Positions 1-8,429 of a DNA stretch of 64,000 nucleotides are shown one piece after another. Both the position numbers and the translations under genes were made by a program. The stretch spans positions 1-64,000 of the forward strand of contig JADJOY010000030.1 in the NCBI GenBank assembly GCA_016713535.1, given 5' to 3'. Numbering within the stretch: the first letter of the stretch is position 1; every line of letters starts with the position of its first letter. The stretch is from JADJOY01 sp016713535 [NCBI: Deltaproteobacteria bacterium]. Lineage in GTDB: Bacteria > JADJOY01. A model generated the notes under the pieces. The model ran no database searches and was not told where the DNA came from. It saw nothing but the letters and a program-made list of their open reading frames with translations.

Positions 1-775
1 CATCGTGTTCGTGCGCAGCGAGTCGGGCACCGACGACTGTGCCGCAGTTCCGCTGGGGCGTGTGTACCGGATGCGGTGGGACCCGGACGAAGGCGACCCC
101 GAGGAGGCCATCCGCGAGCTTCCCGTGGCCCTCACCGATCCCGACTCGGACCCGACGATTCAGGCAGCCTGCGAAACGTGGGAGTCCGGAGACGTGCAAC
201 TCGGGGACTACGACCCCGAGATCTCGCCGAGCCCCGTGAAAGTCCGCAGCGACGACACAGCCCGCATGCGCGTCGCCTTCGCCCGGCGCTTCGACCAGGT
301 CAACCTATCGGCCAACCCGAACCACACGGCGTTCGGCGACTGGGACATCCTGGTGGTGGACCTCGAAGAGACCACTCCCGAGGCGAGTGTCGAGAACATC
401 ACGGACTGGAGGGATTCAGGCAGCACCATTTACGCCGATCAGATCCCGTCCTGGAAGGACCACTCGGGAGTCACGGATCTGACTCACCGTCTGGCTTTCT
501 CGTCGGTGAGCAGCGTGCCGCAGGACGACCGGGATATCTTCACGGCGGCCGCTCGAACCGACGTTCAGGACTATGTCAATGCTCAGCCCTGCGGGTCCGG
601 AAGCGGCGAGCCTTCCTGCACCGAGGTAGACAGCTACTGGGACTCGGCACCCACCTGGATTCCAGCGCGGGCCGAAGGCAACACGGAATCGCTTCCCGAC
701 CTCACCTTCCACCGCTTCGACGTCGGCCCGGGTCAGTACACCGGGAGCCTGTTGAACCTTCTGGGTTTCCACTGA
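1..775 (+). CDS. Hypothetical protein, 5' end cut by window edge
   Basis: The reading frame is open to the left edge, so the true start is probably outside the window; the first in-frame GTG is at position 5. At least 256 residues are visible. The protein is acidic, with Asp/Glu-rich segments and a Cys pair near residues 194-204 (PCGSGSGEPSC). No transmembrane segment or known catalytic motif is visible and I do not recognise the family. The stop is 9 bp before the next start and that gap holds a GGAG ribosome site, so it is probably co-transcribed with the FG-GAP lipoprotein downstream and may also be exported. Confidence 0.6.
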   Translation, partial: IVFVRSESGTDDCAAVPLGRVYRMRWDPDEGDPEEAIRELPVALTDPDSDPTIQAACETWESGDVQLGDYDPEISPSPVKVRSDDTARMRVAFARRFDQVNLSANPNHTAFGDWDILVVDLEETTPEASVENITDWRDSGSTIYADQIPSWKDHSGVTDLTHRLAFSSVSSVPQDDRDIFTAAARTDVQDYVNAQPCGSGSGEPSCTEVDSYWDSAPTWIPARAEGNTESLPDLTFHRFDVGPGQYTGSLLNLLGFH

Positions 776-784
776 GGAGCCGTC

Positions 785-3270
785 ATGGGCAGGCGACGCG
801 GTCTGATCATCGGATGGCTCCTCTTCGGGCTCGCCGGGTGCGTGGCGCCGACGATCAGCGAGATTGCCCCCGGATCGGCAGCGGTAGGCGATGCCGTCAC
901 CCTCACAGGCACGGGTTTTGGCAATACCCAGGGGACCAGCAAGGTCTTCTTCGCGGGAGTCGGAGCCGGCCCGGCGAGTGCCTGGTCCAACACCGGGATC
1001 ACGGTGGCGGTCCCCGCCGGGGCGACCACGGGCGAGGTGACGGTGAAGGTGGGAAGCACGGTGAGCGCACCGCATGCGTTCATCGTGTCCGGCGCGCCGC
1101 TGTCGGCGGTTCGGATCGCGACGACCCCGACCCCTGGCGACAGCGTCTTGAACGCGTACCGTGCCGCGGCCGATGAGGGCGTCACGTCGAAGGGAGTGCT
1201 CATCGCCGATTTCAACGGCGATGGTCACTTGGACTACGTCGGCTCGGGTTCGGATTTCATCTGCTTGCATCTCGGGTCCGGTGACGGGCGGTTCGCCGAT
1301 CCGGACTGTCAGGTGGTGCTTCCCTCGTCCGGCTCGATGACGAGCCCATCGGCCGCAGACTTCAACGAAGATGGAATGATCGATCTGGCCTTCACGGACT
1401 TCGTTTCGGCAGGCCAAGCCGGGTTGATGCCGGGCCAAGGTGGTGGCGTCTTCGGCCCCCCGGCCTTCTTCCCGCTGGGTGAGTTTCCGGCGCGGTCGAT
1501 CGCCGCCGATCTGAACAGTGACGGTCACGTGGACCTCGCGGCGCGGGCCACGTCATCCACAACAGGCTCCATCCGCATCCTCTTCGGCGACGGCGCGGGC
1601 AGCTTCGCGCCCTACGTCTCCGTAACGGTGGCACGCGATCCGGCCGCCGTCGGCGCGGCGGACTTGAACGGGGATTCCCGGGTGGACCTGGTGGCCATCA
1701 GCAGCAACCCGGGGCGGGGATCGGGGGACTGCTCTCGCTCATGTTCAACGATGGGCAGGGGGGATTTGCGCCCCCGGTCGAGATCCCCACCGATGCGTCA
1801 CCGTCGTGGCTGCTGCTCGAAGACGTGGACGAGGACGGCCATTTGGACATCGCGGTCGTGCACGCATCAGCCAGCCTGCAGAACAACCTCGTGGTGTACC
1901 GCGGCAACGGCGCGGGCAGCTTCAGCCGCGACATCGAGATCTTCTTCGAGGATGAGCTGTGGGCCTTGGCGTCGGGCGACCTGAACGGCGATGGGGTGCT
2001 GGACCTGATCGCCGGTGGCGCGATCTACCTCCACACGCTGCTGGGCTATGGCGGGGGCGAGTTTTTTCGGTATGACCTCGCCGATTCGGTGGCACCGTTC
2101 TCGATGGCCACCGCGGACTTCGACGAAGACGACCGCCTGGATCTCTTCGCCGTTGGATCCGGCAGTGGCGGAATCTTCCTGGGTGACGGCGCCGGTGCAC
2201 TGGGTGCCGCGACGATCGTGCGGGTGAGCTCGAGCGTGTACGACCTGACCCGCAACCTGGTGACGGGCGACTTCGACGACGACGGGAAACTCGACATCGC
2301 GGCGGGGGAGGTCGCTTATCCTCAGACCTGGATGCACGTGTTGCTTGGCGACGGGGCAGGGCGATTCACTGCGAGCAAGGTTGAGCTTGCCCATGGCCCG
2401 CAACATGTGTTGACCGCAGATTTCAATGGTGACGCTGACGAAGATCTCGTGTCTCACGCCGCGGGAGGTGCCACGCTCAACGTGTTACTGGGCGGTTCGG
2501 GGGGCACATTCGGAGCCCCCATCGTCACCACGATCACCCGCACGATCCTGGGCTTCGTGGCAGGCGACGTCGATGGTGATGGGGACGACGACCTGATCCT
2601 CAACACCGCTGGGTCACCCAGGCAGCTCTTGCTGTTGCGCTCGAACGGCAACGGGACCTTCGCCGCGCCTGTCGTGGCTTTCTCGGGGATCTTCTACGGC
2701 GACCTGCAGATGGGGCACGTCGACGCGAACGAGACCCTCGATCTGGTGTTCGGCGGTGGGCCTGGTTCGGCGAACTCGATCCGGGTCAACCTCGGTGACG
2801 GCACGGGTGGATTCACCGAAGTGGCCTCGCTTGCCACGATCCCGGGTGCAGTCCGCCTTGGGGACTTCAACGGCGACGGCTTCCTGGATGTCGCCACGAC
2901 CGCGGATGACACCCTGCATCCAGTCGTGATGGATGCGTGGTTGGGTGACGGGACGGGGCAGTTTTCCCCAGTCATCACCTCCGCGTACCAAGGCAAGCTC
3001 GGAGGCGTCGGCGACTTCGACGGCGACGGCCTCGCGGACCTCACGGCCCACCCCGGTGGCTTCATGACGCGCCTGCTGCACAGCGATGGCGCGGGCGGCT
3101 TCACGGTGGGGCCGGACCGCTTCTTCACCCAGGCTGACGCGACCGGAGTGGCAGGCGACGTGAACAGCGACGGGAAGCTCGATCTGATCCAGATCGACTC
3201 GCAGTTCCGCAGCATCTGGATCCTCTTCGGCGACGGCCAAGGAGAGTTCGTCGACCTGGGCGTCCCATGA
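785..3270 (+). CDS. FG-GAP/VCBS repeat lipoprotein with IPT/TIG domain (one frameshift)
   Basis: A secreted repeat protein of about 828 residues. The N-terminus has a lipoprotein signal ending LLFGLAGC (Cys19). An IPT/TIG-like domain follows at about 20-105. After it come about fourteen FG-GAP/VCBS units, each with a calcium-loop motif such as DFNGDGHLDYV, DLNSDGHVDLA or DFDGDGLADLT; such units build a beta-propeller. The frame breaks between about 1705 and 1730. Upstream it runs in one frame to 1984, but the repeat sense resumes in another frame at SLMFNDGQGG near 1735. Adding one base makes the length a multiple of three, so a one-base loss in the G-rich stretch (ggggcgggga, tcggggga) explains it. 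Probably cell-surface adhesion or binding; no ligand can be inferred. Confidence 0.85.
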
Positions 3271-3439
3271 GGTGAAGCCCAAAAGCCTCCGGTGTGCGTC
3301 AGCCCCACACGGAGCTGCCACCGGACGTAGAGCGCTGCTCCACCAACGCCGGGTCGTTGCCAGATGTTCGTGGTCCCTCGACCGACCGGGTCCCCTCAGC
3401 GCTGTACTTGATCCTGACTCCAACGTCGTCAGGAGGGCG

Positions 3440-3607
3440 GCTCGCGACGTCGACGAGCACGCCCTGCGCGCCTTCCTCGAGACCAAGATCGCCAAGTGGT
3501 GGATGCCGGACGCGTTCGTGTTCATCGACGCCATCCAGCGCACCTCGACCGGCAAGTTCCTGTAGGCGAACCTGCGCGACCGCTACGAGGACTGGACGTG
3601 GTCGTGA
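3440..3607 (+). pseudogene. C-terminal remnant of an acyl-CoA synthetase (AMP-ligase)
   Basis: The translation around 3450-3607 reads ALRAFLETKIAKWWMPD, then RTSTGKFL, then ANLRDRYEDW. This matches the C-terminal tail of long/medium-chain acyl-CoA synthetases, where the Lys of TSTGK is the adenylation-step lysine. A TAG at 3563-3565 interrupts the tail directly after GKFL and no N-terminal or AMP-binding domain exists upstream, where the FG-GAP gene lies. It is therefore a decayed 3' fragment. Its last 12 codons and stop (3572-3607) are part of a tandem duplication and recur at 3783-3818. Confidence 0.75.
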
Positions 3608-3634
3608 GGTGACGGATCGATTCCGCACGACCGC

Positions 3635-3710
3635 CTGGAGGGTCGTCGCTTCGTCGACGACCCCAAGACGGGGTTGGGGCGGCCGACGAAGCGGCCGCCC
3701 TCCCGCCAGG
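3635..3710. repeat. Full palindromic unit (copy 1)
   Basis: The left half is CTGGAGGG followed by a TCGTCG/CGACGA hairpin. The right half is an inverted hairpin (cggccgacgaagcggccg) followed by CCCTCCCGCCAG. The outer arms CTGGAGGG and CCCTCC..CAG are complementary. This is the architecture of the 160-bp array units but shorter, without the inner CCGGCGATACG arms. Confidence 0.65.
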
Positions 3711-3846
3711 GATCACCCGATCCAGCGCAGCACCAGCGGCAGGATCACGCTCGTGGCGAGGCCGTTGAGGCCGATCGCGAGGCTGCGCGACCGCTACGAG
3801 GACTGGACGTGGTCGTGAGGTGACGGATCGATTCCGCACGACCGCC

Positions 3847-3921
3847 TGGAGGGTCGTCGCTTCGTCGACGACCCCAGGACGGGTTGGGGCGGCCGACGAA
3901 GCGGCCGCCCTCCAGCCAGCG
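3847..3921. repeat. Full palindromic unit (copy 2)
   Basis: Diverged duplicate of the unit at 3635-3710, carried by the 211-bp tandem duplication. The same CTGGAGGG outer arm and TCGTCG hairpin are present, and it ends CCCTCCAGCCAG just before the lrgB stop codon. Confidence 0.65.
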
Positions 3922-3926
3922 TTCGC

Positions 3927-4619
3927 TCAGCCGACCCAGCGCAGCACCAGCGGCAGGATCACGCTGGTGGCGAGGCCGTTGAGGCCGATCGCGAGCCCCG
4001 CGACCGCGCCGCCGAGGGCGTCCACCTCGAGCATCCGCGCGGTGCCGATGCCGTGGCACGCGGTCCCCACCGCGAGCCCGGTGGCGACCGGGTCGCGCAG
4101 CCCCATCCAGCGGCAGAGCTCGGGCCCGAGCGCGGCGCCGATGCAACCGGTCAGCACGACGGCGCACGCGGTGAGCGGCGGGATGCCGCCGATCCGCTCG
4201 CTCAAGCCGATCGCGATCGGCGTGGTCACCGACTTGGGCGCGAGCGAGAGCACCACCTCGTGGCTCGCGCCGAGCCCCTTCGCGGTGAGCGTGGCGGTCA
4301 CGATCGAGGTCACGGCACCCGCGAGGATCCCCGCCGTGATCGGCAGCGCGCGCTCGGCGAGCCGGGCGCGCTGCACGTAGAGCGGCACCGCGAGCGCCAC
4401 CACCGACGGCCCGAGCAGGAAGAGCAGGAGCTTCCCGCCCGCGGCGTAGGCGTCGTACGGCACCGCCAGGAGCAGCAGTGTCACGATGATCGTGACGATC
4501 GAGACCGGCACCGGGTGCGCGAGCGGCGCACGCAGCCGCGCGTAGAGCGCCTCGGCGAGCACGTACACCACGATCGTGAGCGCCACTCCGAAGAGCGGCG
4601 TGCGCGCGAGCTCAGCCAC
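3927..4619 (-). CDS. lrgB: LrgB/CidB-family membrane protein
   Basis: A 230-residue polytopic inner-membrane protein of usual LrgB length. Family hallmarks are visible: FLLGPSVVALAVPLY, SLAPKSVTTPIAIGLSE, and GTACHGIGTARMLE near the C-terminus. LrgAB/CidAB pairs modulate murein hydrolase activity and have also been linked to export of small carboxylates; which applies here is unknown. It overlaps the end of lrgA by 8 bp, so the two are translationally coupled. Its last codons are duplicated downstream at 3713-3782. The start is the ATG at 4619. Confidence 0.92.
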   Translation of the reverse strand: MAELARTPLFGVALTIVVYVLAEALYARLRAPLAHPVPVSIVTIIVTLLLLAVPYDAYAAGGKLLLFLLGPSVVALAVPLYVQRARLAERALPITAGILAGAVTSIVTATLTAKGLGASHEVVLSLAPKSVTTPIAIGLSERIGGIPPLTACAVVLTGCIGAALGPELCRWMGLRDPVATGLAVGTACHGIGTARMLEVDALGGAVAGLAIGLNGLATSVILPLVLRWVG

Positions 4620-4977
4620 GCCGCCGCCCCCGGAGCCGCGCCACGGCGCGCTCGGTGAAGCCGGTCGCGGCGAGCACCGCCACCGTGCTGACGAGGAGCG
4701 CGGCCACGATCGGCATCCACTCGCGCCTGAGCAGCTCGGTGTGCGCGATCACGCCCACCCCCGCCGGCACGAAGAAGAGCCCCATCCGCGACAGCAGCAC
4801 GTCCGCCGCGCCCTTCACCCACTCGAGCTTCACGACGCGCAGGCCGAGTGCCGTGAGCAGCAGCACCATGCCCACCACCGGCCCCGGGATCGGGAGCGGC
4901 AAGAGCGGCGCCACCCCCTCGCCCGCGAGCTGGAAGGCGAGCAGCAGCGCCAGGCCGGCGAGCAGGCCCCGGTTCAC
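4612..4977 (-). CDS. lrgA: LrgA/CidA-family holin-like protein
   Basis: A small 121-residue membrane protein with four hydrophobic segments. It begins VNRGLLAGLALLLAFQLAGE and contains the family motif PLPIPGPVVGMVLLL, followed by FFVPAGVGVI. I chose the GTG at 4977 because it overlaps the stop of the upstream gene as GTGA and gives the normal family length; the frame extends further upstream but the added residues are Arg/Ala-rich shadow of the neighbour. It forms an operon with lrgB. Confidence 0.88.
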   Translation of the reverse strand: MNRGLLAGLALLLAFQLAGEGVAPLLPLPIPGPVVGMVLLLTALGLRVVKLEWVKGAADVLLSRMGLFFVPAGVGVIAHTELLRREWMPIVAALLVSTVAVLAATGFTERAVARLRGRRRG

Positions 4978-5381
4978 GAAGGCGCCGCCGTGCCCGGCAT
5001 GGCGGCGTCGCGCGCTCGCCGCCGCTCGCGGACGCCGCCGCCGAGCACGCCGTACGCCGCGGCCGCGGCGAGCAGGAGCGGCAGCGTCCCCACCAGCAGC
5101 ACCACGGTCGCGGCGCCTGGCACACCGGCCCGTTCGAGGCGGCCGCGCGCGGCCTCGATCAGCGCCGGCAGCGTCCAGGCGCAGCTCCACACCACCCACG
5201 TGATCGCCGCGCCGGCCATCAGCCCGGTCACGAGCTGGCCCGCCATGCCGGGTCCGCGGGTGCGCGGGATCTCGAGGACCAGCGGCGCGATGACCGCCAG
5301 CCCGACGGCGATGGCCGCGATCGTCACGTTACGGGAGCGTTTGCGGAAGCGGCTGGCGGCGGCGGTGCGTTCGTCGCTCAT
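4974..5381 (-). CDS. Small integral membrane protein, first gene of the lrgAB operon
   Basis: About 135 residues with three hydrophobic helices (NVTIAAIAVGLAVIAPLVLE, an AGAAITWVVWSCAWTLPAL helix, and one around residues 95-115 with LLVGTLPLLLAAAAA) and short basic tails. I do not recognise a family. The ATG at 5381 has GGAGGGG upstream at good spacing; another ATG lies at 5399 without such a site. It overlaps lrgA by 4 bp (GTGA), so its product probably acts with LrgAB. It is divergent from the alcohol dehydrogenase at 5420 across only about 40 bp. Confidence 0.75.
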   Translation of the reverse strand: MSDERTAAASRFRKRSRNVTIAAIAVGLAVIAPLVLEIPRTRGPGMAGQLVTGLMAGAAITWVVWSCAWTLPALIEAARGRLERAGVPGAATVVLLVGTLPLLLAAAAAYGVLGGGVRERRRARDAAMPGTAAPS

Positions 5382-5407
5382 GGCTCGGGGCCCCTCCATC
5401 CCAATGT

Positions 5408-5413
5408 TATAAG
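5408..5413 (+). promoter_or_regulatory. -10-like hexamer, possible leaderless start
   Basis: TATAAG lies 6 nt before the ATG at 5420 and there is no Shine-Dalgarno sequence in the 20 bp between. If it is a -10 element the transcript would begin at or next to the start codon. No good -35 is visible. Confidence 0.35.
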
Positions 5414-5419
5414 ACCGGG

Positions 5420-6373
5420 ATGCGCGCGCTGGTCCTCGACGGCGGCCTTCGTTACCGCGCCGACCGCAAGGAGGCGCGGCTGCGCCCCGGCGAGGCGCGG
5501 GGGCAGGTGCTGGTGGCCGGCCTCTGCAACACCGACCTCGAGCTCGCTCGCGGCTACATGGGCTTCACCGGCGTGCCCGGTCACGAGTTCGTGGGGCGGG
5601 TCGTCGAGGGGCCGGCGAAGCTGGTGGGCAAGCGCGTGGTCGGCGAGATCAACGCCGGCTGCGGGCGCTGCGCCGGCTGCCGCGCCGGCGACTCGCGCCA
5701 CTGCCCGAAGCGCACCGTGCTCGGCATCCTCGGCCGCGACGGCGCCTTCGCCGACACGCTGACGCTGCCGGTCGTCAACCTGAAGCGCGTGCCCGACGCC
5801 CTCGCCGACGAGAGCGCGGTGTTCGTCGAGCCCACCGCCGCGGCGTTCGAGATCCTGGACCAAATGCCCGAGGACGCGGGCACCCAGGCCGTGGTCCTCG
5901 GCGACGGCAAGCTCGGGCTGCTGGTGGCGCAGGTCCTCGCCCAGGCGGGCTACGCCGTGACCGCGATCGGCAAGCACCCCGACAAGCTGCGCGTGCTGCG
6001 CGGCAGCGGCGCGCGCGTCCGCCTCGCGAGCGACAAGCCGCCCGCGAACGTGGACGTGGTCGCCGAGTGCACCGGCACCGCGAGCGGGCTCCAGACCGCG
6101 CTCGCGGTCGTGCGGCCGCGCGGCACCGTGTTCCTGAAGAGCACCGTCGCCGGCCAGGCGACCCTCGACCTCGCCCCCGCGGTGATCAACGAGGTGCGCA
6201 TCCAGGGCTCGCGCTGCGGCCGCTTCGAGCCGGCGATCGAGGCGCTCGCCGCGGAGCGCGTGAACGTGAGCCGCATGGTGAGCGCGGTGCTGCCGCTCGA
6301 GAAGGGTGTCGAGGCGTTCCACCGCGCGGTCGCGCCCGGCGTGCTCAAGGTCCTGCTCCGCGTCGCGAGCTGA
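5420..6373 (+). CDS. Zinc-type medium-chain alcohol dehydrogenase
   Basis: A 317-residue MDR-superfamily oxidoreductase. The N-terminal catalytic domain has CNTDLE (catalytic zinc Cys), PGHEFVG (zinc His-Glu) and the structural-zinc cluster GCGRCAGCRAGDSRHC, with four cysteines in the usual spacing. The nucleotide-binding half holds VVLGDGKLGLLVAQVLAQ, a GxGxxG-like Rossmann turn. It should oxidise an alcohol or polyol with NAD(P); the substrate cannot be told. It is somewhat shorter than typical (about 340-350). It is divergent from the lrgAB operon and followed by hyuA after a palindromic unit. Confidence 0.88.
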   Translation: MRALVLDGGLRYRADRKEARLRPGEARGQVLVAGLCNTDLELARGYMGFTGVPGHEFVGRVVEGPAKLVGKRVVGEINAGCGRCAGCRAGDSRHCPKRTVLGILGRDGAFADTLTLPVVNLKRVPDALADESAVFVEPTAAAFEILDQMPEDAGTQAVVLGDGKLGLLVAQVLAQAGYAVTAIGKHPDKLRVLRGSGARVRLASDKPPANVDVVAECTGTASGLQTALAVVRPRGTVFLKSTVAGQATLDLAPAVINEVRIQGSRCGRFEPAIEALAAERVNVSRMVSAVLPLEKGVEAFHRAVAPGVLKVLLRVAS

Positions 6374-6389
6374 GGGTGGGTCGAACGTC

Positions 6390-6473
6390 GCCTGGAGGGC
6401 TGCGGTCCCTCGCAGCCGGCCGCCGCGTCCGGGGGCAACCGCCGCGGACGCGAGGGACCGCGTCCCTCCAGCC
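6390..6473. repeat. Palindromic unit between the alcohol dehydrogenase and hyuA
   Basis: The outer arms CTGGAGGG (left) and CCCTCCAG (right) pair. Between them are three hairpins: ggctgcggtccctcgcagcc, a GCGTCC...GGACGC stem, and gggaccgcgtccc. It fills nearly the whole gap before hyuA and has the same two-sided plan as other units of the family in this window. Confidence 0.65.
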
Positions 6474-6474
6474 G

Positions 6475-8429
6475 GTGGTCGTCGGTGTGGACACCGGCGG
6501 CACCTTCACGGACCTGGTGTGGCTCGACGGCGCGACGCCGCGCGTCCACAAGGTGCCGTCCACGCCCCACGACCCCTCGCTGGCGATCCGCACCGGCCTC
6601 GCCGAGCTGCTCGGCGAACGCGCCGCCAGCGAGGTGATCCACGGCACGACCGTCGCCACCAACGCGGTGCTCGAAGGCAAGATCGCGCCCACCGCGCTGG
6701 TGACCAACGCGGGGCTCGAGGACGTGATCGAGATCGGCCGCCAGGACCGGCCCGATCTCTACGATCTTTTCCAGACCCGCCCCGCGCCGCCGGTGCCGCG
6801 CGCGCTGCGCTTCGGGGTGCGCGGGCGGCTCGGCCCCCACGGCGAGCGCGTCGAGCGCCTCGACGAGCGCGCCTTGCGCGCGCTCGTCCCCACGATCACC
6901 GCGAGCGGCGCGCGCGCCATCGCGATCGTGTTCCTGCACAGCTACGCGAACCCCGCCGACGAGGAGCGCGCCGCGCGCATCCTGGCTCGCACCGGCTTGC
7001 CGATCACGTCCTCGGCGCGGCTCTGCCCCGAGTTCCGCGAATACGAGCGCACCACCACCACCGCCCTCAACGCGGCGCTGGTGCCGGTCATGGCGGGGTA
7101 CCTCGCGCGGCTGGACGCTGCGGTCGGGACCGCGCGGCTCAGCATCATGCACTCGGCGGGCGGCATGACGAGCGCCGCGCGCGCCGCCGAGCGGCCGATC
7201 GAGACGGTGCTCTCGGGGCCGGCGGGCGGCGTGGCGGCGGCGGGTCGCTCGGCCGCGCCCTCGGCGTGACGAAGCTCATCACCTTCGACATGGGTGGCAC
7301 CTCCACCGACGTGGCGCTGGTCGACGGCCACTCGAGCCTCGCGAGCGTGACCCGCATCTCGGGCTGGCCGGTCAAGATGCCGGTCCTCGACATCCACACC
7401 GTCGGCGCCGGCGGCGGCTCGCTGGCGCGCCTCGACGCGGGCGGGGCCCTCGTGGTGGGCCCCGAGAGCGCCGGCGCGGTGCCGGGGCCGGCGTGTTACG
7501 GCCGCGGCGGATCGATCGCGGCCGTGACCGACGCCGACCTCGTGCTCGGGCGGATCGTGGCGGACCGCTTCCTGGGTGGCCGGATGACGCTCGACGGGGA
7601 CGCGGCCTTCGCGGCGATCGTGCGCCTCGCCCGCGCCGCGCGCCTCACGCCGCGGGCCGCGGCCGAGGGAGTGGCGCGGGTGGTCGAGGCGAGCATGGCG
7701 CGCGCGGTGCGGCGGGTGAGCGTCGAGCGTGGCCACGATCCCGCCGGGTTCGCGCTCCTCGCGTTCGGCGGCGCGGGACCGGTGCACGCGGTGCCGCTGG
7801 CGCGCGAGCTCGGCATCCGCACGGTGATCGTGCCGCCCCACCCGGGGATCTTCTCGGCCCTCGGCATGGCGTACGCGGACGTGCTCGTGGACGCGAGCCG
7901 CACCCACTTCGCGGTCGGGCGCGCCGCGAGCCCGGCGCGGCTCGCGCGCGCCGCTCGGCCGCTCGTGAGCCAGGTGCGCGGCGAGCTGCGCGCACGCGGC
8001 TTCGAGGCGCGGGCGATCGCCGTCGAGCTGCGCGCCGACGTGCGCTACGTGGGCCAGTCGCACGAGATCGAGGTGGCGCTCGGCGAGGGCCTCGTGGCGG
8101 CCTTCCACGCCGCCCACGCCAGCCTCCACGGCCACGCTCATCCCGAGCGGCCGATCGAGGTCGTGACCTTGCGGGTGCGCGGGCGCGGCCACGTCGAGCG
8201 CCCGGCGTGGCCCGAGCTGCCGCGATCCCGACCGCGGCGCGCGCGCGGCGTCCGGACGCGCCCGGCGCGCGGCCACCTCGCCGTCCACGAGCGCGCGGCG
8301 CTCGTCCGCGGCGAGCGGCTCGCCGGCCCCGCGATCGTCGCCGAGGAGACCGCCACCACGTTCCTGCCGGCGGGCGCGCGCGCCACCGTGGGACGCCTCG
8401 GCGAGCTGGTGATCGAGGTGGGCTCGTGA
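6475..8429 (+). CDS. hyuA: Hydantoinase/5-oxoprolinase subunit A (one frameshift)
   Basis: Hydantoinase/oxoprolinase family subunit A, about 651 residues. The N-terminal part has the actin-like ATPase motif GVDTGGTFTDLVW and HGTTVATNAVLEGK; the second half has FDMGGTSTDVALVDG and LLAFGGAGPVHA. With HyuB it performs ATP-dependent opening of hydantoin or 5-oxoproline-type rings in the cytoplasm. The frame breaks between about 7229 and 7256: the first part would stop at 7269 while the conserved SLGRALGVTKLITF resumes in another frame. One missing base restores the frame and makes the total divisible by three. The GTG start at 6475 is directly before the conserved motif. It ends in a GTGA overlap with hyuB. 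Confidence 0.85.

Larger units (their letters stand above)
3572..3998. repeat. Tandem duplication, two copies, 211-bp period
   Basis: The segment beginning ctgcgcgaccgctacgagg occurs at 3572 and again at 3783. Each copy carries the last codons and stop of the acyl-CoA synthetase remnant, a palindromic unit (3635-3710 and 3847-3921), and the last 22 or so codons of lrgB on the minus strand (3713-3782 and 3927-3998). The lrgB end in the left copy reads ILPLVLRWIG then stop, against ILPLVLRWVG in the intact gene. The copies differ by scattered substitutions and small indels, so the event is not recent. Confidence 0.85.

Noticed and set aside
3294-3818. Plus-strand 174-codon frame across the duplication
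   Set aside because: It mixes frames of the acyl-CoA synthetase remnant and palindromes and has no coherent homology.
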